From Mycolicibacterium chitae (lineage in GTDB: Bacteria; Actinomycetota; Actinomycetes; Mycobacteriales; Mycobacteriaceae), in contig NZ_LR134355.1 in assembly GCF_900637205.1 (NCBI RefSeq), forward strand, positions 1,674,001 through 1,738,000: 64,000 nucleotides of DNA, given 5' to 3'. The number at the start of each line of letters is the position of its first letter. Within the stretch, counting starts at the first letter, position 1. The notes under the pieces were generated by a model, which did no database searches, had not been told where the DNA came from, and was given only the letters and a program-made list of their open reading frames with translations. A program made the translations under genes and the position numbers. Positions 46,601 through 56,298 of this stretch are shown one piece after another.

Positions 46601-48848
46601 CCGCGACCGGGTCGGCGCCGACGACTCGTTCTTCGACCTCGGCGGGCACTCCCTGCTGGCGACGAAACTCGTTGCGGCCGTGCGCTCGGCGTGCGGGGTG
46701 GACATCGGGGTGCGCGAGATCTTCGAGCTGGCCACGGTCGCCGCGATCGCCCGGCACATCGACGCCGTGGCCGCCGGCACGGCCGGACCGGCGCGGCCGC
46801 GGCTGGTGCCCGTCCCGCACGACGGGCCCGCCCCGCTGTCGGCCTCGCAGCTGCGCAGCTGGTTCACCTACCGGGTCGAGGGCCCCGGCGTGGTCAACAA
46901 CATCCCGTTCGCGGCCCGCCTCAACGGGCCCGTGGACACCGAGGCCATGCGCGCCGCGATCGGTGACCTGGTGGACCGCCACGAGATCCTGCGCACCACC
47001 TACCGCGAGATCGACGGCGTCCCCTATCAGATCATCAACCCCGCGGCCGGCCTGCCGGTGCGCGTCGAGGACGGCACCGGCGCGCAGTGGATCACCGAGC
47101 AGCTGGACCGTGAACGCGCGCACATCTTCGACCTGGAGAACGAATGGCCGATCCGGGCCGCCGTGCTCCGCGCCGACGATGCCCACGTGCTGGCGCTGAC
47201 CATGCACCACATCGCCGGTGACCACTGGTCGGCCAACGTGTTGTTCACCGATCTGCTGGTCGCTTATCAGGCGCGCTGCGCCGGCGAACGCCCGCACTGG
47301 GCGCCGCTGCCCGTGCAGTACGCGGACTTCGGCGTCTGGCAGGCCGAGCTGCTGGCCGAGGACGCGGGAATCGCGGGGCCGCAACGGGATTACTGGGTCG
47401 AGCAGCTGCGCGGCCTGCCCGAGGACATCGGCCTGCGCCCGGATCATCCGCGCCCGCCGGTGCTCAGCGGTGTGGGCGAGGCCGTCGCGTTCGACGTCGA
47501 CGCCTCCACCCGGTCGAAGCTGGCGGCGCTGGGCGCCGAGCTCGGCGTCACCGAGTTCATGATCCTGCAGGCCGCCGTGGCCGTCGCGCTGCACAAGGCC
47601 GGCAGCGGGCTCGACATCCCGATCGGCAGCCCGGTGGCCGGGCGCACCGAGGCCGAACTCGATCAGCTGATCGGGTTCTTCATCAACATCCTGGTGCTGC
47701 GCAACGACCTGCGCGGCAACCCGACGGTGCGCGAACTGCTCGGTCGCACCCGGGACATGGCGCTGGCCGCCTACGCAAATCAGGACCTGCCGTTCGACCA
47801 GGTGGTCGACGCGGTGAGCCCGGTGCGGTCGCTGTCGCGCAACCCGCTGTTCGGTGTCGTCGTGCACGTGCGCGAGCAGTTGCCCGTGGACCGGGTCATC
47901 GATCCCGGCACCGACGGCGCCGGCCCCACTACGTTTACGGCGCTCGAGCCGGACTTCGACGCCGCGCACGCCGACCTGCAGTTGAGCTTCTTCGCCGGCG
48001 AGGACGGCTACCGCTGCCACGCCATCTACCGCTCGGAGCTCTACGACCGCGGCACCATGACGCGGTTCACCGAGTGGCTGGGCCGTGTCGTCGACGCGTT
48101 CGCCGCGAACCCCGACGCGACCCTGCGCGACATCGACGTCATCGATCCGGCCGAGCGGCACCGCATCCTGGCGGAGTTCAGCGGCGTCGGGGACGCCCGG
48201 GCCTACGTGCTCGACGAGACATTGCAGCCGGTGCCGGCCGGGGTGGTCGGCGACGTCTACACCGGCGGCGGGCCGCTGGCGGCCGCCCGGTACGGCGGGG
48301 CCGGCGACACCGCGGCCCGCTTCGTGGCCAATCCCTTTACCGACCAGGCCGGTTCGCGGCTGTACCGCACCGGCGAGCGCGGCCGGTGGACCAGCGACGG
48401 GATCCTGGAACTGCTCGAGCGGGCCGGGGCGGCGCCGGCGGCCGCACCGGCGGCGACGCCACGCTCGGCCGAACCGCCGAGCACCGCCACCGAACGCACG
48501 CTGGCGGCCATGCTCGAGGAGGTCCTCGACGTCACCGACGTGGGACGCCGCGACGACTTCTTCACCCTCGGCGGCGACAGCATCCTGGCCGTGCAGCTGG
48601 CGGCCCGGGCCCGCGACGCGGGGCTGAACCTCAAGGCCCGGATGGTGTTCGAACATCCCGTCCTGCAGGAGCTCGGCGAGGTCGTGGACAGCGCCCCGGC
48701 CCCCGCCGATCAGGGCGCCGCCGCGGCCGCTGAGGAGGCGGCGGACACCCGGCACGCGCCCATGGCCGCCTCGGGCCTGTCCTCCGACGAGTTGGCCGAA
48801 CTCACCGCGTCCTGGGGGACGCCCAACGGTCAGAACGGGTCCCAGTGA
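43623..48848 (+). CDS. mbtE: Mycobactin NRPS MbtE (C-A-PCP-C-relic A-PCP)
   Basis: 1741 residues. Condensation domain (HHIAWDD at 171-177), adenylation domain (LIYTSGTTGQPKG; YRSGDLARR; GRADEQVKIRG), carrier (FDLGGHSLLATK), a second condensation-type domain (HHIAGDHW), then about 80 residues that look like the A6-A7 stretch of an adenylation domain (VGDVYTGG, RLYRTGERGRW) and a final carrier (LGGDSILAVQ). In M. tuberculosis MbtE activates N6-acyl-N6-hydroxylysine. The relic has lost the catalytic core, so only one lysine is activated here. GTG start at 43623 has only a weak AGAAAG upstream; 22 bp after mbtD. Confidence 0.93.
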   Translation: MTETSLEDRRLELMRRKLSERGLSNSAGADTSSPDAVDRLSDGQLRMWFMQAADPSGALLNICVSYRLTGVVDAARLHEAVDAVAARHSILRTTYHADENGEPHPRVDPDLRPGWASHDLAELSEHARQLRLEVLAQREFAAPFDLTKDSPLRITLVRTGPDEHVLLLVAHHIAWDDGAWRVFFGDLTRAYGGAQLDPEPRRAGGAAPDTVDDDIAYWRTVMADMPEPLELPGPNGSAVPSNWRSSRSTVRLSADTAQRIAELAKDAGCTPYMVLLAAFGALIHRYTHSDDFLVVTPVLNRDADAEDTIGYYGNTVAMRLRPTAALTFRDLLNQTRDTALGAFAHQRVNLDRMVRELNPDRRHGAERMTRVSFGFREPDGGGFCPPGVECHRAELRGQLTQLPLGFMVEFDRTGALVEAEHLVEILEPALAEQLLHHFSVLLDGALAAPDTALGRLRVLDDADAAWLNEMSHGERFETPPATLGDLVTAQVQRTPDAVAVVYEGRRYSYREINESANQVAHWLIEQGIGAEDRVAILLDKSPELVIIALGVVKAGAVYLPVDPTYPQDRLNFILGDCDAKLVVREPLTGLDKYRTDDPTDADRVRPLTPDNTAYLIYTSGTTGQPKGVPVSHRPISEYFVWFQGDYQIDENDRLLQVASPSFDISIGEVFGTLACGARIVIHKPGGLNDIGYLTDLLRDEGITAMHFVPSLLGLFLSLPGVNQWRTLQRVPIGGEPLPGEVADKFHATFDAMLHNFYGPTETVVNASRFKVQGKQGTRIVPIGKPKINTQIYLLDDALQPVPVGVIGEIYIGGTHVAHGYHRRPGLTAERFVADPFTPGGRLYRSGDLARRNADGDIEFVGRADEQVKIRGFRIELGDVAAAISVDPSVGQAVVVVSDLPQLGKSLVGYLTPVAGEPLESVDVDRIRTRVAAALPEYMVPAGYVVLEEIPITTHGKIDKAALPQPEIVSATAFREPETATERQVAALFAELLARDRVGADDSFFDLGGHSLLATKLVAAVRSACGVDIGVREIFELATVAAIARHIDAVAAGTAGPARPRLVPVPHDGPAPLSASQLRSWFTYRVEGPGVVNNIPFAARLNGPVDTEAMRAAIGDLVDRHEILRTTYREIDGVPYQIINPAAGLPVRVEDGTGAQWITEQLDRERAHIFDLENEWPIRAAVLRADDAHVLALTMHHIAGDHWSANVLFTDLLVAYQARCAGERPHWAPLPVQYADFGVWQAELLAEDAGIAGPQRDYWVEQLRGLPEDIGLRPDHPRPPVLSGVGEAVAFDVDASTRSKLAALGAELGVTEFMILQAAVAVALHKAGSGLDIPIGSPVAGRTEAELDQLIGFFINILVLRNDLRGNPTVRELLGRTRDMALAAYANQDLPFDQVVDAVSPVRSLSRNPLFGVVVHVREQLPVDRVIDPGTDGAGPTTFTALEPDFDAAHADLQLSFFAGEDGYRCHAIYRSELYDRGTMTRFTEWLGRVVDAFAANPDATLRDIDVIDPAERHRILAEFSGVGDARAYVLDETLQPVPAGVVGDVYTGGGPLAAARYGGAGDTAARFVANPFTDQAGSRLYRTGERGRWTSDGILELLERAGAAPAAAPAATPRSAEPPSTATERTLAAMLEEVLDVTDVGRRDDFFTLGGDSILAVQLAARARDAGLNLKARMVFEHPVLQELGEVVDSAPAPADQGAAAAAEEAADTRHAPMAASGLSSDELAELTASWGTPNGQNGSQ

Positions 48849-51800
48849 CCTCCACTGACCAGAACAAGGGCGCCCCCGCGATCGAGGACGTCATCGCGCT
48901 GAGCCCGCTGCAACAGGGGCTGTTCTCGATGACCACCCTGGCCGGCACCGACCCCGACGGCCGGCCGGACCCCTACGTCATCGCGATGGCCGCCGACGTG
49001 ACCGGCACCCTGGACGCGGGGCTGCTGCGCGACTGCGCGGCGCTGATGCTGGCGCGCCATCCGAACCTGCGCGCCAGCTTCTTTCGCGGCAACCTGAGCC
49101 GCACCGTGCAGGTGATCCCGGCCGCCGTCGAGGTGCCGTGGACCGAACGCACGGCGTCGGGCGACGAGGAGGCCGCCGCGCTCGAGGCCGCCGAGCGGGC
49201 CCGGCCGTTCGACCTCGAACACGGCCCCGCCATCCGGTTCCTGCTCATCGAACTGCCCGAGCAGCGGTGGCGGCTGGCGGTGATGGCGCACCACATCATC
49301 ATCGACGGCTGGTCACTGCCGCTGTTCGTCGGCGAGCTGATCACGCTGTACCGCGCCGGCGGCGACGCGGCCGCACTGCCGAATTCGCCCCGCCCGTACC
49401 GGGATTACATCGGCTGGCTGGCGTCCCGCGACCAGCAGGCCAGCCGCGCGGTGTGGCAGCGCCACCTCGCCGGGCTGGCCGGCCCGACGCTGCTCACGCC
49501 GGCGCTGACCGACGTCGAGCCCACGCCCGGACTGCCGCGGCGCACCGAGGTGCGGCTGGACCGGGCGGCCACCACCGCGCTGGCCGAGGCCGCCCGGGCC
49601 CGCCGGGTCACCCTGAACACTCTGGTCCAGATGGCCTGGGCCGCAGTGCTCTCGGTGTTCACCGACCGCCACGACGTGGTCTTCGGGATGACGGTGTCCG
49701 GTCGGCCCGACGAACTGTCCGGGGTCGAATCGATGGTCGGCCTGTTCGTCAACACCGTCCCGCTGCGGATCTCGCTGGACCCGCGGCGCAGCGTGGGGGA
49801 GCAGTGCACGGCGCTGCAGCGCACCGCCGCCGAACTGCGCGAGCACAGCTACCTGGCGCACAACGAATTGCGCGGCCTGGCCGGCGTCGGCGAACTGTTC
49901 GACACCCTGCTGGTCTACGAGAACTTCCCGCCCGGCGGGCTGGTCGGCGGCGGCGAATTCACCGCCAACGGTGCGACCTTCACCCCCGCCGCGCTGGAGA
50001 GCCTGTCGCATTTCCCGGTGACCATCGCCGCGCACCTGACCGACGGTGAGCTCACCGTGCTCGTCGAGACCCTCGAGGGCGCGCTGGGTCCCGTCGACGA
50101 GGCCGAACTCGGTCGCCGGGTCATCGCCACCGCCGAGGATCTGATCACGCAGTGGGACAACCCGCTTCGCGACGTCAACAGCCTGTTCGCCGAGGAGGCC
50201 GAGGCGATCCGCGCCGCGGCCCGCACCGGCCCCGACACCGCCGCGATGGCGGGCTCGCCGGTCGCCGCAGGGGTGCACCTGCGGTTCGCGCAGATCGCCG
50301 CGCGCCACCCCGACGCCGTGGCCCTGAGCCACGCCGACGGCGAACTCAGCTACGCCGAACTCGACCGCGCCGCCGACCGGCTGGCCGCCGCTCTGGTGGC
50401 GCGCGGCGTCGCCGACGAGGCGCCGGTGGCGATCAACCTGCCGCGCGGCCCGCAGTACGTGATCGCGATGTTCGCGGTGCTCAAGGCCGGCGGGATGATC
50501 GTCCCGCTGGACCCGGCGATGCCGGCCGAGCGGATCGCCGACATCATCGACCAGAGCGCCGCGCGGGTGGTCATCGACGCCGACTGGCCCGCCGAGAGCC
50601 CGGAGCCGCCCGCGGACTACCGGCCGGCGCGCACCGGCCCCGAGCACGCCGCCTACGCCGTCTTCACCTCCGGCACCACCGGAAAACCCAAGGGCGTCAT
50701 CGGTACTCACGGCGCGGTGCTGTCGTATGCGGCCGACCACGCCGAGAACGTGCTGCGGCCCGCGGCGACCCGGCTGTCGCGGCCGCTGCGCATCGCGCAC
50801 GCCTGGTCGTTCACCTTCGACGCGGCGTGGCAGCCGCTGGCCGGGCTGCTCGACGGGCACAGCGTGCACATCGTCGGGGACGCCGTCCAGCGCGACGCCG
50901 ACGCGCTGGTGGATGTCATCGACCGGCACGGGGTGGACCTGATCGACACCACGCCGTCGATGTTCGCCCAGCTCTACAACGTCGGCCTGCTCACCCAGGT
51001 GCCGCTGACGGTGCTGGCCCTCGGCGGCGAGGCCATCGGCATCGGCACCTGGCGCAACATCCGCGCGGCCTGCGAGCGCACCGGCATGACCGCCTACAAC
51101 TGCTACGGGCCCACCGAGACGACGGTCGAGGCCGTCGTGGCGGCCATCGCCGATCATCCGCAGCCGACCATCGGCCGGCCCACCACCGACACCCGCGCCC
51201 AGGTGCTGGACTCCTGGTTGCGTCCGGTGCCCGACGGGGTGGCCGGGGAGCTGTACCTGTCCGGTGCGCAGGTGACCCGCGGCTATCTGGGCCGCCCCGC
51301 CGAGACGGCCGGCCGGTTCGTCGCCGACCCCGCCAACCCCGGCGCGCGGATGTACCGCACCGGAGATGTGGTGCGCCGCAACCCCGATGCGACGCTGCAG
51401 TACCTGGGCCGCTCCGACGACCAGGTCAAGATCCGCGGCTACCGGGTCGAGCCCGGCGAGATCACCGCGGTGCTGCTGACCCATCCGCTGATCCAGACCG
51501 CCCACGTGGCGGTCCGGGCGCACCGCAGCGGCCCGCGCCTGATCGCCTACGTCGCCACCGGCGGCACCGAAGTGCCGGTCGCCGAGGTCCGGGCCATGCT
51601 GACCACCCGGCTGCCGCGCTACCTGGTGCCGCACCGCATCGTGGTGCTCGACGAGTTGCCGCTGACCTCGCACGGCAAGGTCGACGAGCGGGCGCTGGCG
51701 GCTGCGGACGGTGACATCGATGACGGACCGGTCGCGAAACCGGAGACCGAGACCGAGGCCGCGTTGGCCGAGGTGGTCGCCGAACTGCTGGAGACCCCCG

Positions 51801-53272
51801 TCGTCGACGTCGCCGCCGACCTGCTGTCGATGGGCCTGGACAGCATCGTCGCGCTGTCGGTGGTGCAGGCCGCGCGCCGGCGCGGAATTCCGTTGCGGGC
51901 CAGGCTGATGCTGGAGTGCGGGTCCATCCGCGAACTGGCCGCCGCCATCGACGCCGAAGTCGAGAGCACCGCGGCCACCGTCGACAACGCGACCGACGGC
52001 AGCCCGATCCCGGTGTTGCCCAACGTGCATTGGCTCTACGAGTACGGCTCACCGCGGCGGCTGGCCCAGACCGAGGCGATCCGCCTACCGCAGGGCACCA
52101 CCGGTGCGCAGCTGCGCGCGGTCCTGGCCGCCATCGTCGCCGGCCACGAGGTGCTGCGCTGCCGCCTGGACCGCGCGACCATGACGCTGGTACCCGATCC
52201 CGAACCCGCCGACGTGTTCAGCGAGGTCGACGCCGGCGCCGACCTGGCCGCCACCGTCGTCGAGCAGACCGCCAAGGCGGTGGAAAGCCTTGACCCGGAA
52301 CGGGGTCGGCTGCTCTCGGCGGTCTGGGTCCGCGAGGACGGCGGGCCCGGCGTGCTGGTGCTCACCGCGCACGTGCTGGCGCTCGACCCGGCGTCGTGGC
52401 GCATCCTGATCGGCGAACTCGACGCGGGCTGGCACGCGCTGGCCGACGGGCATCAGCCCGTGTCGGTGCGGGAACACACCGGTTACCGGCAGTGGTCGCA
52501 CCGCCTGGGGGAGCGGGCGCTCAAGCTCGACACCTGCGAGTTCTGGGTGTCGCAGCTGCGCGGACCGGATCCCGACCTCGGGGCCCGGCGGATCCGCCCG
52601 CAGACCGACCGCGCCGCACACCTTCAGGTCAGCCTGTCGATGAGCGGCCGCGAGGTTGCCGAGCGGCTGGTGGGAGCGGCGGTGCCGATGACCGATCTGT
52701 TGGCTGCCGCGGCCTCGCGGATGGTGACGGCTTGGCGGCACCGGCGCGGTCAGGACAGCCCGACCCCGTTGTTGGCGTTGGAAACCCACGGCCGCGCCGA
52801 GGCCGTCGTCGACCCCGACGGCAGCACCGACATCGGCGAGACCGTCGGTTTGTTCAGCGCCATCTACCCGGTCCGGGTCGCCCCGGAGCCCGGCCTGCCC
52901 CGGATCCCCGGTGACGGCATCGACTACGGCCTGCTGCGCTATCTGCGCGCCGACACCGGCGCACAGCTGCGCGAGCATGCCGAGCCGCAGATCATGCTGA
53001 ACTACCTGGGCCGCACCGAGGCGGCGCGGGGCGGGTCGGCCGAACTGGACCGCACCCTGCTCGCCGGCGCCTCGCTGCTGCCGGAGCCGGAACTGGCGGT
53101 GCTGCACGAGCTCACCGTCACCGCCGCGGTCATGCTGGACGCCACCGAGGCGCCGGTGCTGGCCACCCAGTGGCGGGCGCTGCCCGATATCTTCACCGCC
53201 GATGACATCGCCGTCCTGCAGTCGTTGTGGGAGGACGCACTCAGTGACGTGGCAAGGGAGGTCGCATCATGA
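48845..53272 (+). CDS. mbtF: Mycobactin NRPS MbtF (C-A-PCP-E-like)
   Basis: 1475 residues. Condensation domain with HHIIIDGW, adenylation domain (VFTSGTTGKPKG; YRTGDVVRR; GRSDDQVKIRG), carrier (MGLDSIVAL) and a C-terminal epimerase-like condensation fold. In that last domain the HHxxxDG motif reads HVLALDP: the second, catalytic His is Val, so epimerisation is unlikely. In M. tuberculosis MbtF activates N6-hydroxylysine, which ends as the cyclic caprolactam. GTG overlaps the mbtE stop by 4 bp. Confidence 0.94.
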   Translation: MTSTDQNKGAPAIEDVIALSPLQQGLFSMTTLAGTDPDGRPDPYVIAMAADVTGTLDAGLLRDCAALMLARHPNLRASFFRGNLSRTVQVIPAAVEVPWTERTASGDEEAAALEAAERARPFDLEHGPAIRFLLIELPEQRWRLAVMAHHIIIDGWSLPLFVGELITLYRAGGDAAALPNSPRPYRDYIGWLASRDQQASRAVWQRHLAGLAGPTLLTPALTDVEPTPGLPRRTEVRLDRAATTALAEAARARRVTLNTLVQMAWAAVLSVFTDRHDVVFGMTVSGRPDELSGVESMVGLFVNTVPLRISLDPRRSVGEQCTALQRTAAELREHSYLAHNELRGLAGVGELFDTLLVYENFPPGGLVGGGEFTANGATFTPAALESLSHFPVTIAAHLTDGELTVLVETLEGALGPVDEAELGRRVIATAEDLITQWDNPLRDVNSLFAEEAEAIRAAARTGPDTAAMAGSPVAAGVHLRFAQIAARHPDAVALSHADGELSYAELDRAADRLAAALVARGVADEAPVAINLPRGPQYVIAMFAVLKAGGMIVPLDPAMPAERIADIIDQSAARVVIDADWPAESPEPPADYRPARTGPEHAAYAVFTSGTTGKPKGVIGTHGAVLSYAADHAENVLRPAATRLSRPLRIAHAWSFTFDAAWQPLAGLLDGHSVHIVGDAVQRDADALVDVIDRHGVDLIDTTPSMFAQLYNVGLLTQVPLTVLALGGEAIGIGTWRNIRAACERTGMTAYNCYGPTETTVEAVVAAIADHPQPTIGRPTTDTRAQVLDSWLRPVPDGVAGELYLSGAQVTRGYLGRPAETAGRFVADPANPGARMYRTGDVVRRNPDATLQYLGRSDDQVKIRGYRVEPGEITAVLLTHPLIQTAHVAVRAHRSGPRLIAYVATGGTEVPVAEVRAMLTTRLPRYLVPHRIVVLDELPLTSHGKVDERALAAADGDIDDGPVAKPETETEAALAEVVAELLETPVVDVAADLLSMGLDSIVALSVVQAARRRGIPLRARLMLECGSIRELAAAIDAEVESTAATVDNATDGSPIPVLPNVHWLYEYGSPRRLAQTEAIRLPQGTTGAQLRAVLAAIVAGHEVLRCRLDRATMTLVPDPEPADVFSEVDAGADLAATVVEQTAKAVESLDPERGRLLSAVWVREDGGPGVLVLTAHVLALDPASWRILIGELDAGWHALADGHQPVSVREHTGYRQWSHRLGERALKLDTCEFWVSQLRGPDPDLGARRIRPQTDRAAHLQVSLSMSGREVAERLVGAAVPMTDLLAAAASRMVTAWRHRRGQDSPTPLLALETHGRAEAVVDPDGSTDIGETVGLFSAIYPVRVAPEPGLPRIPGDGIDYGLLRYLRADTGAQLREHAEPQIMLNYLGRTEAARGGSAELDRTLLAGASLLPEPELAVLHELTVTAAVMLDATEAPVLATQWRALPDIFTADDIAVLQSLWEDALSDVAREVAS

Positions 53273-54561
53273 CCGGCACGCTGGCAATCATCGGCGCCGG
53301 ACCCAAGGCGGTCGCGGTGGCCGCCAAGGCCGCCGTCCTGCGCGACATGGGTGTCGCGGTGCCCGACGTCGTCGCCGTGGAACGCAGTGCGGTGGCGGCC
53401 AATTGGCAACCGGCCGGCGGCTGGACCGACGGCAACCACCGATTGGGCACCGGACCGGAGAAGGACGTCGGGTTCCCGTACCGGTCCTCGCTGGTCCCGC
53501 GGCGCAACGGCGAACTCGACGAGCGCATGATGCGCTACAGCTGGCAGTCCTACCTGGTGGCCACCGGGCAGTTCGCGGAATGGATCGACCGCGGCCGCCC
53601 CGCCCCGGCGCACCGCAAGTGGGCGCAGTACCTCAAGTGGGTCGCCGACAACGTCAACATGAACGTGCTGCGCGGCGAGGTCACCAGCATCGGGGTGGAC
53701 GGCCGCCGCTGGGCGCTGGGCACCGACGGCACCACGATCCGGGCCGACGCGGTGATGGTCACCGGACCCGGCCAGCCCGAGCGGTCGATCCTGCCCGGCA
53801 ACCCACGGGTGCTCTCGATCGCCGAGTTCTGGCATCGCGCCGCGGCCCACGAACGCATCAGCGCCGAGCGGGTGGTGGTGATCGGCGGCGGCGAGACCGC
53901 CGCGGCCATCCTCAACGAGCTTTTCGCGCACCGAGTCTCGACCATCACGGTGATCTCGCCGCAGGTGACGCTGTTCACCCGCGGTGAGGGGTTCTTCGAG
54001 AACACGCTGTTCTCCGACCCGACGCACTGGTCGGGTCTGACGCTGGCCGAGCGCAAGGACGCCATCGCGCGGACCGACCGCGGGGTGTTCTCGGCGCGGG
54101 TGCAGGACGCGCTGCTGGCCGACGACCGGATCCGGCACCTGCGCGGCCGGGTGGCCCACGCCGTGGCCCGCGACGAGCAGATCCGGCTGACGCTGCACAG
54201 CGACCGCGCCGGCGAGTCGCTGGAGACCGTGCACGGTTTCGACCTGGTGATCGACGGTTCGGGCGCCGACGCGCTGTGGTTCACCGAGCTGTTCAACCAG
54301 GACGCGCTGGACCTCATCGAGCTGGGGCTCGGCGGCCCGATGACCGGCGAGCGGCTGCAGGAGTCGGTCGGCTACGACCTGGCGGTCTCGCATCTGACCC
54401 CGAAGCTGTTCCTGCCCAACCTGTCCGGACTCAACCAGGGTCCCGGATTCCCGAACCTGAGCTGCCTGGGACTGCTGTCCGACCGGGTGCTGGGCGCCGA
54501 GCTGACCGACAACCACGACCGCGCGAGTAGGAGAAGCTATGAGCACCAACCCCTTCGATGA
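53269..54561 (+). CDS. mbtG: Lysine N6-monooxygenase MbtG
   Basis: 430 residues, FAD- and NADPH-dependent N-hydroxylase of the IucD/SidA class. The FAD motif is IIGAGPKA (7-14), the NADPH motif VIGGGETAA near 205-213, and the C-terminal substrate region [20 protein letters not shown] is typical. It hydroxylates the side-chain nitrogen of lysine so mycobactin can chelate iron. AAGGGAGG lies 7 nt before the ATG, which overlaps the mbtF stop. Its last 23 bases overlap mbtH. Confidence 0.95.
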   Translation: MTGTLAIIGAGPKAVAVAAKAAVLRDMGVAVPDVVAVERSAVAANWQPAGGWTDGNHRLGTGPEKDVGFPYRSSLVPRRNGELDERMMRYSWQSYLVATGQFAEWIDRGRPAPAHRKWAQYLKWVADNVNMNVLRGEVTSIGVDGRRWALGTDGTTIRADAVMVTGPGQPERSILPGNPRVLSIAEFWHRAAAHERISAERVVVIGGGETAAAILNELFAHRVSTITVISPQVTLFTRGEGFFENTLFSDPTHWSGLTLAERKDAIARTDRGVFSARVQDALLADDRIRHLRGRVAHAVARDEQIRLTLHSDRAGESLETVHGFDLVIDGSGADALWFTELFNQDALDLIELGLGGPMTGERLQESVGYDLAVSHLTPKLFLPNLSGLNQGPGFPNLSCLGLLSDRVLGAELTDNHDRASRRSYEHQPLR

Positions 54562-54751
54562 CGAGAACGGCACCTTCTACGTGCTGGTCAACGACGAGGA
54601 ACAGCACAGCCTGTGGCCGGCCTTCGCCGAGCTGCCGGCCGGCTGGCGCAGCGTGTTCGGCGAGGCCTCGCGGGCCGACTGCCTGGCCTACGTCGAACAG
54701 AACTGGAGCGACATCCGGCCGCGGACGCTGCGCGAGGCCCTGCGCGGATAG
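54539..54751 (+). CDS. mbtH: MbtH-like NRPS chaperone
   Basis: 70 residues, the founding type of the MbtH family: [32 protein letters not shown] and WSDIRPRTL with the conserved Trp residues. It binds adenylation domains (MbtB, E, F) and is needed for their solubility and activity. AGGAG precedes the ATG; the gene starts inside mbtG in another frame. Last gene of the operon, convergent with the next gene. Confidence 0.97.
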   Translation: MSTNPFDDENGTFYVLVNDEEQHSLWPAFAELPAGWRSVFGEASRADCLAYVEQNWSDIRPRTLREALRG

Positions 54752-54752
54752 T

Positions 54753-55061
54753 TCAGGCCGGGGCCAGCAGGTCCATGTCGAACAGCCGCGCGTGCAAGAT
54801 CGTGCGGTTGCGCAGCGCCGCCCGCACGGCGCGGTGCAGGCCGTCCTCGAGGTAGACGATGCCCTGCCACTTCACGGCGTGTGGGAACAGATCGCCGTAG
54901 AACGTCGAGTCCTCGGACAGCAGCCGGTCCAGCGCCAGCACCGTGGTGGTGGTCACCAGCTCGTCGAGGCGGATCTGCCGGGGCGGGATCTTCGACCAGT
55001 CGCGGTGGGTCAGGCCATGGTCGGGGTAGGGCTTCCCGTCCCGGACACCCTTGAAAATCAT
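54753..55061 (-). CDS. Conserved small protein with DG-HR motif (Rv2375-like)
   Basis: 102 residues. The C-terminal half reads YLEDGLHRAVRAALRNRT, a DG-HR motif reminiscent of ParB/Srx-type folds, but the full domain is not evident and no function is known. A gene of the same size lies in the same place, opposite strand, between the mycobactin locus and hrcA in M. tuberculosis (Rv2375). Convergent with mbtH (1-bp gap) and divergent from hrcA. Confidence 0.75.
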   Translation of the reverse strand: MIFKGVRDGKPYPDHGLTHRDWSKIPPRQIRLDELVTTTTVLALDRLLSEDSTFYGDLFPHAVKWQGIVYLEDGLHRAVRAALRNRTILHARLFDMDLLAPA

Positions 55062-55148
55062 TTCCAGCGTCGTCTTCCCGCATGCCCCCAGCTCGACATG
55101 TACCCCTTGAGGCTAGCCGGTGATCGGCCCGCCGAACGGCCCGGATCG

Positions 55149-55154
55149 TAAAAT
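55149..55154 (+). promoter_or_regulatory. Possible -10 (TAAAAT) of hrcA
   Basis: TAAAAT is an A/T-rich island in this G+C-rich gap and fits TANNNT; the start would be near 55161 with a leader of about 50 nt. No CIRCE inverted repeat (TTAGCACTC-N9-GAGTGCTAA) is seen here, so self-repression by HrcA is not supported. Confidence 0.35.
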
Positions 55155-55213
55155 GGGCTACACCGGTCGTGGTGGCCGGTTGTGTCACGCGCTAGAGAAG
55201 GGTGGGTCCGGGC

Positions 55214-56257
55214 ATGGGCAGTGCCGACGATCGTCGCTTCGAAGTGCTTCGCGCCATCGTGGCCGACTTCGTGTCGACCAAGGAGCCCATCGGCTCCAAG
55301 TCGCTGGTGGAGCGACACAATCTCGGTGTCTCGAGCGCCACGATCCGCAACGACATGGCGGTCCTCGAGGCCGAGGGGTACATCGCCCAGCCGCACACCA
55401 GCTCCGGGCGGGTGCCCACCGAGAAGGGCTACCGGGAGTTCGTCGACCGCCTCGACCACGTCAAGCCGATGTCCTCACCGGAACGCAAGGCCATCCTGAG
55501 CTTCCTGGAATCCGGCGTGGACCTCGACGATGTGCTGCGCCGCTCGGTGCGCCTGCTCGCCCAGCTGACCCGCCAGGTCGCGGTGGTGCAGTACCCGACC
55601 CTGTCGTCGTCGACGGTGCGGCACGTCGAGGTGGTGGCGCTGTCGCCGGCCCGGCTGCTGCTGGTGGTGATCACCGATTCGGGCCGGGTGGATCAGCGCA
55701 TCGTCGAACTCGGCGACGCCATCGACGAACATCAGCTCGGCCAGCTGCGCGACCTGCTCGGCAAGGCCCTCGACGGCAAGAAGATGGCCGCGGCCTCGGT
55801 GGCGGTGGCCGACCTGGCCAGCCAGCTCGACGGCACCGGCGGGCTCGGCGACGCCGTCGGGCGCTCGGCGACGGTGCTGCTCGAGTCGCTGGTCGAACAT
55901 CGTGAGGAACGTCTCCTCACCGGCGGGACGGCGAACCTGACGAGCAACACCGCGGACTTCGGCGGCTCGCTGCGCTCGGTCCTCGAGGCGCTCGAGGAGC
56001 AGGTCGTGGTGCTCAAGCTGCTGGCCGCCAAGCAGGAGGCCGGCAAGGTCACGGTGCGCATCGGGCACGAGGCGCAGGTGGCCTCCGGTACCGAGCAGAT
56101 GGCCGGGACGTCGGTGGTGTCCACGACGTACGGCACAATGGACACGGTCTACGGCGGCATGGGCGTGCTCGGACCCACGCGGATGGATTATCCGGGCACC
56201 ATGGCCAGCGTCGCCGCAGTTGCTCTATACATCGGTGAGGTTTTGGGCACCCGGTAA
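55214..56257 (+). CDS. hrcA: Heat-inducible transcription repressor HrcA
   Basis: 347 residues. N-terminal winged helix ([30 protein letters not shown]) followed by a GAF-like domain and dimerisation region. HrcA represses groEL/groES at CIRCE operators with help from GroEL. The ATG at 55214 ([14 protein letters not shown]) follows GGTGGG at 7 nt and matches the M. tuberculosis start; a GTG at 55202 is possible. Leads an operon with dnaJ2 and rsmE. Confidence 0.95.
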   Translation: MGSADDRRFEVLRAIVADFVSTKEPIGSKSLVERHNLGVSSATIRNDMAVLEAEGYIAQPHTSSGRVPTEKGYREFVDRLDHVKPMSSPERKAILSFLESGVDLDDVLRRSVRLLAQLTRQVAVVQYPTLSSSTVRHVEVVALSPARLLLVVITDSGRVDQRIVELGDAIDEHQLGQLRDLLGKALDGKKMAAASVAVADLASQLDGTGGLGDAVGRSATVLLESLVEHREERLLTGGTANLTSNTADFGGSLRSVLEALEEQVVVLKLLAAKQEAGKVTVRIGHEAQVASGTEQMAGTSVVSTTYGTMDTVYGGMGVLGPTRMDYPGTMASVAAVALYIGEVLGTR

Positions 56258-56298
56258 CGGCGCCCGCCCGGCTAGTCAGAGAAGTGTGGGGAACACGA

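Noticed and set aside
55062..55213. CIRCE operator upstream of hrcA
   Set aside because: No TTAGCACTC-N9-GAGTGCTAA or close variant is present in the gap.
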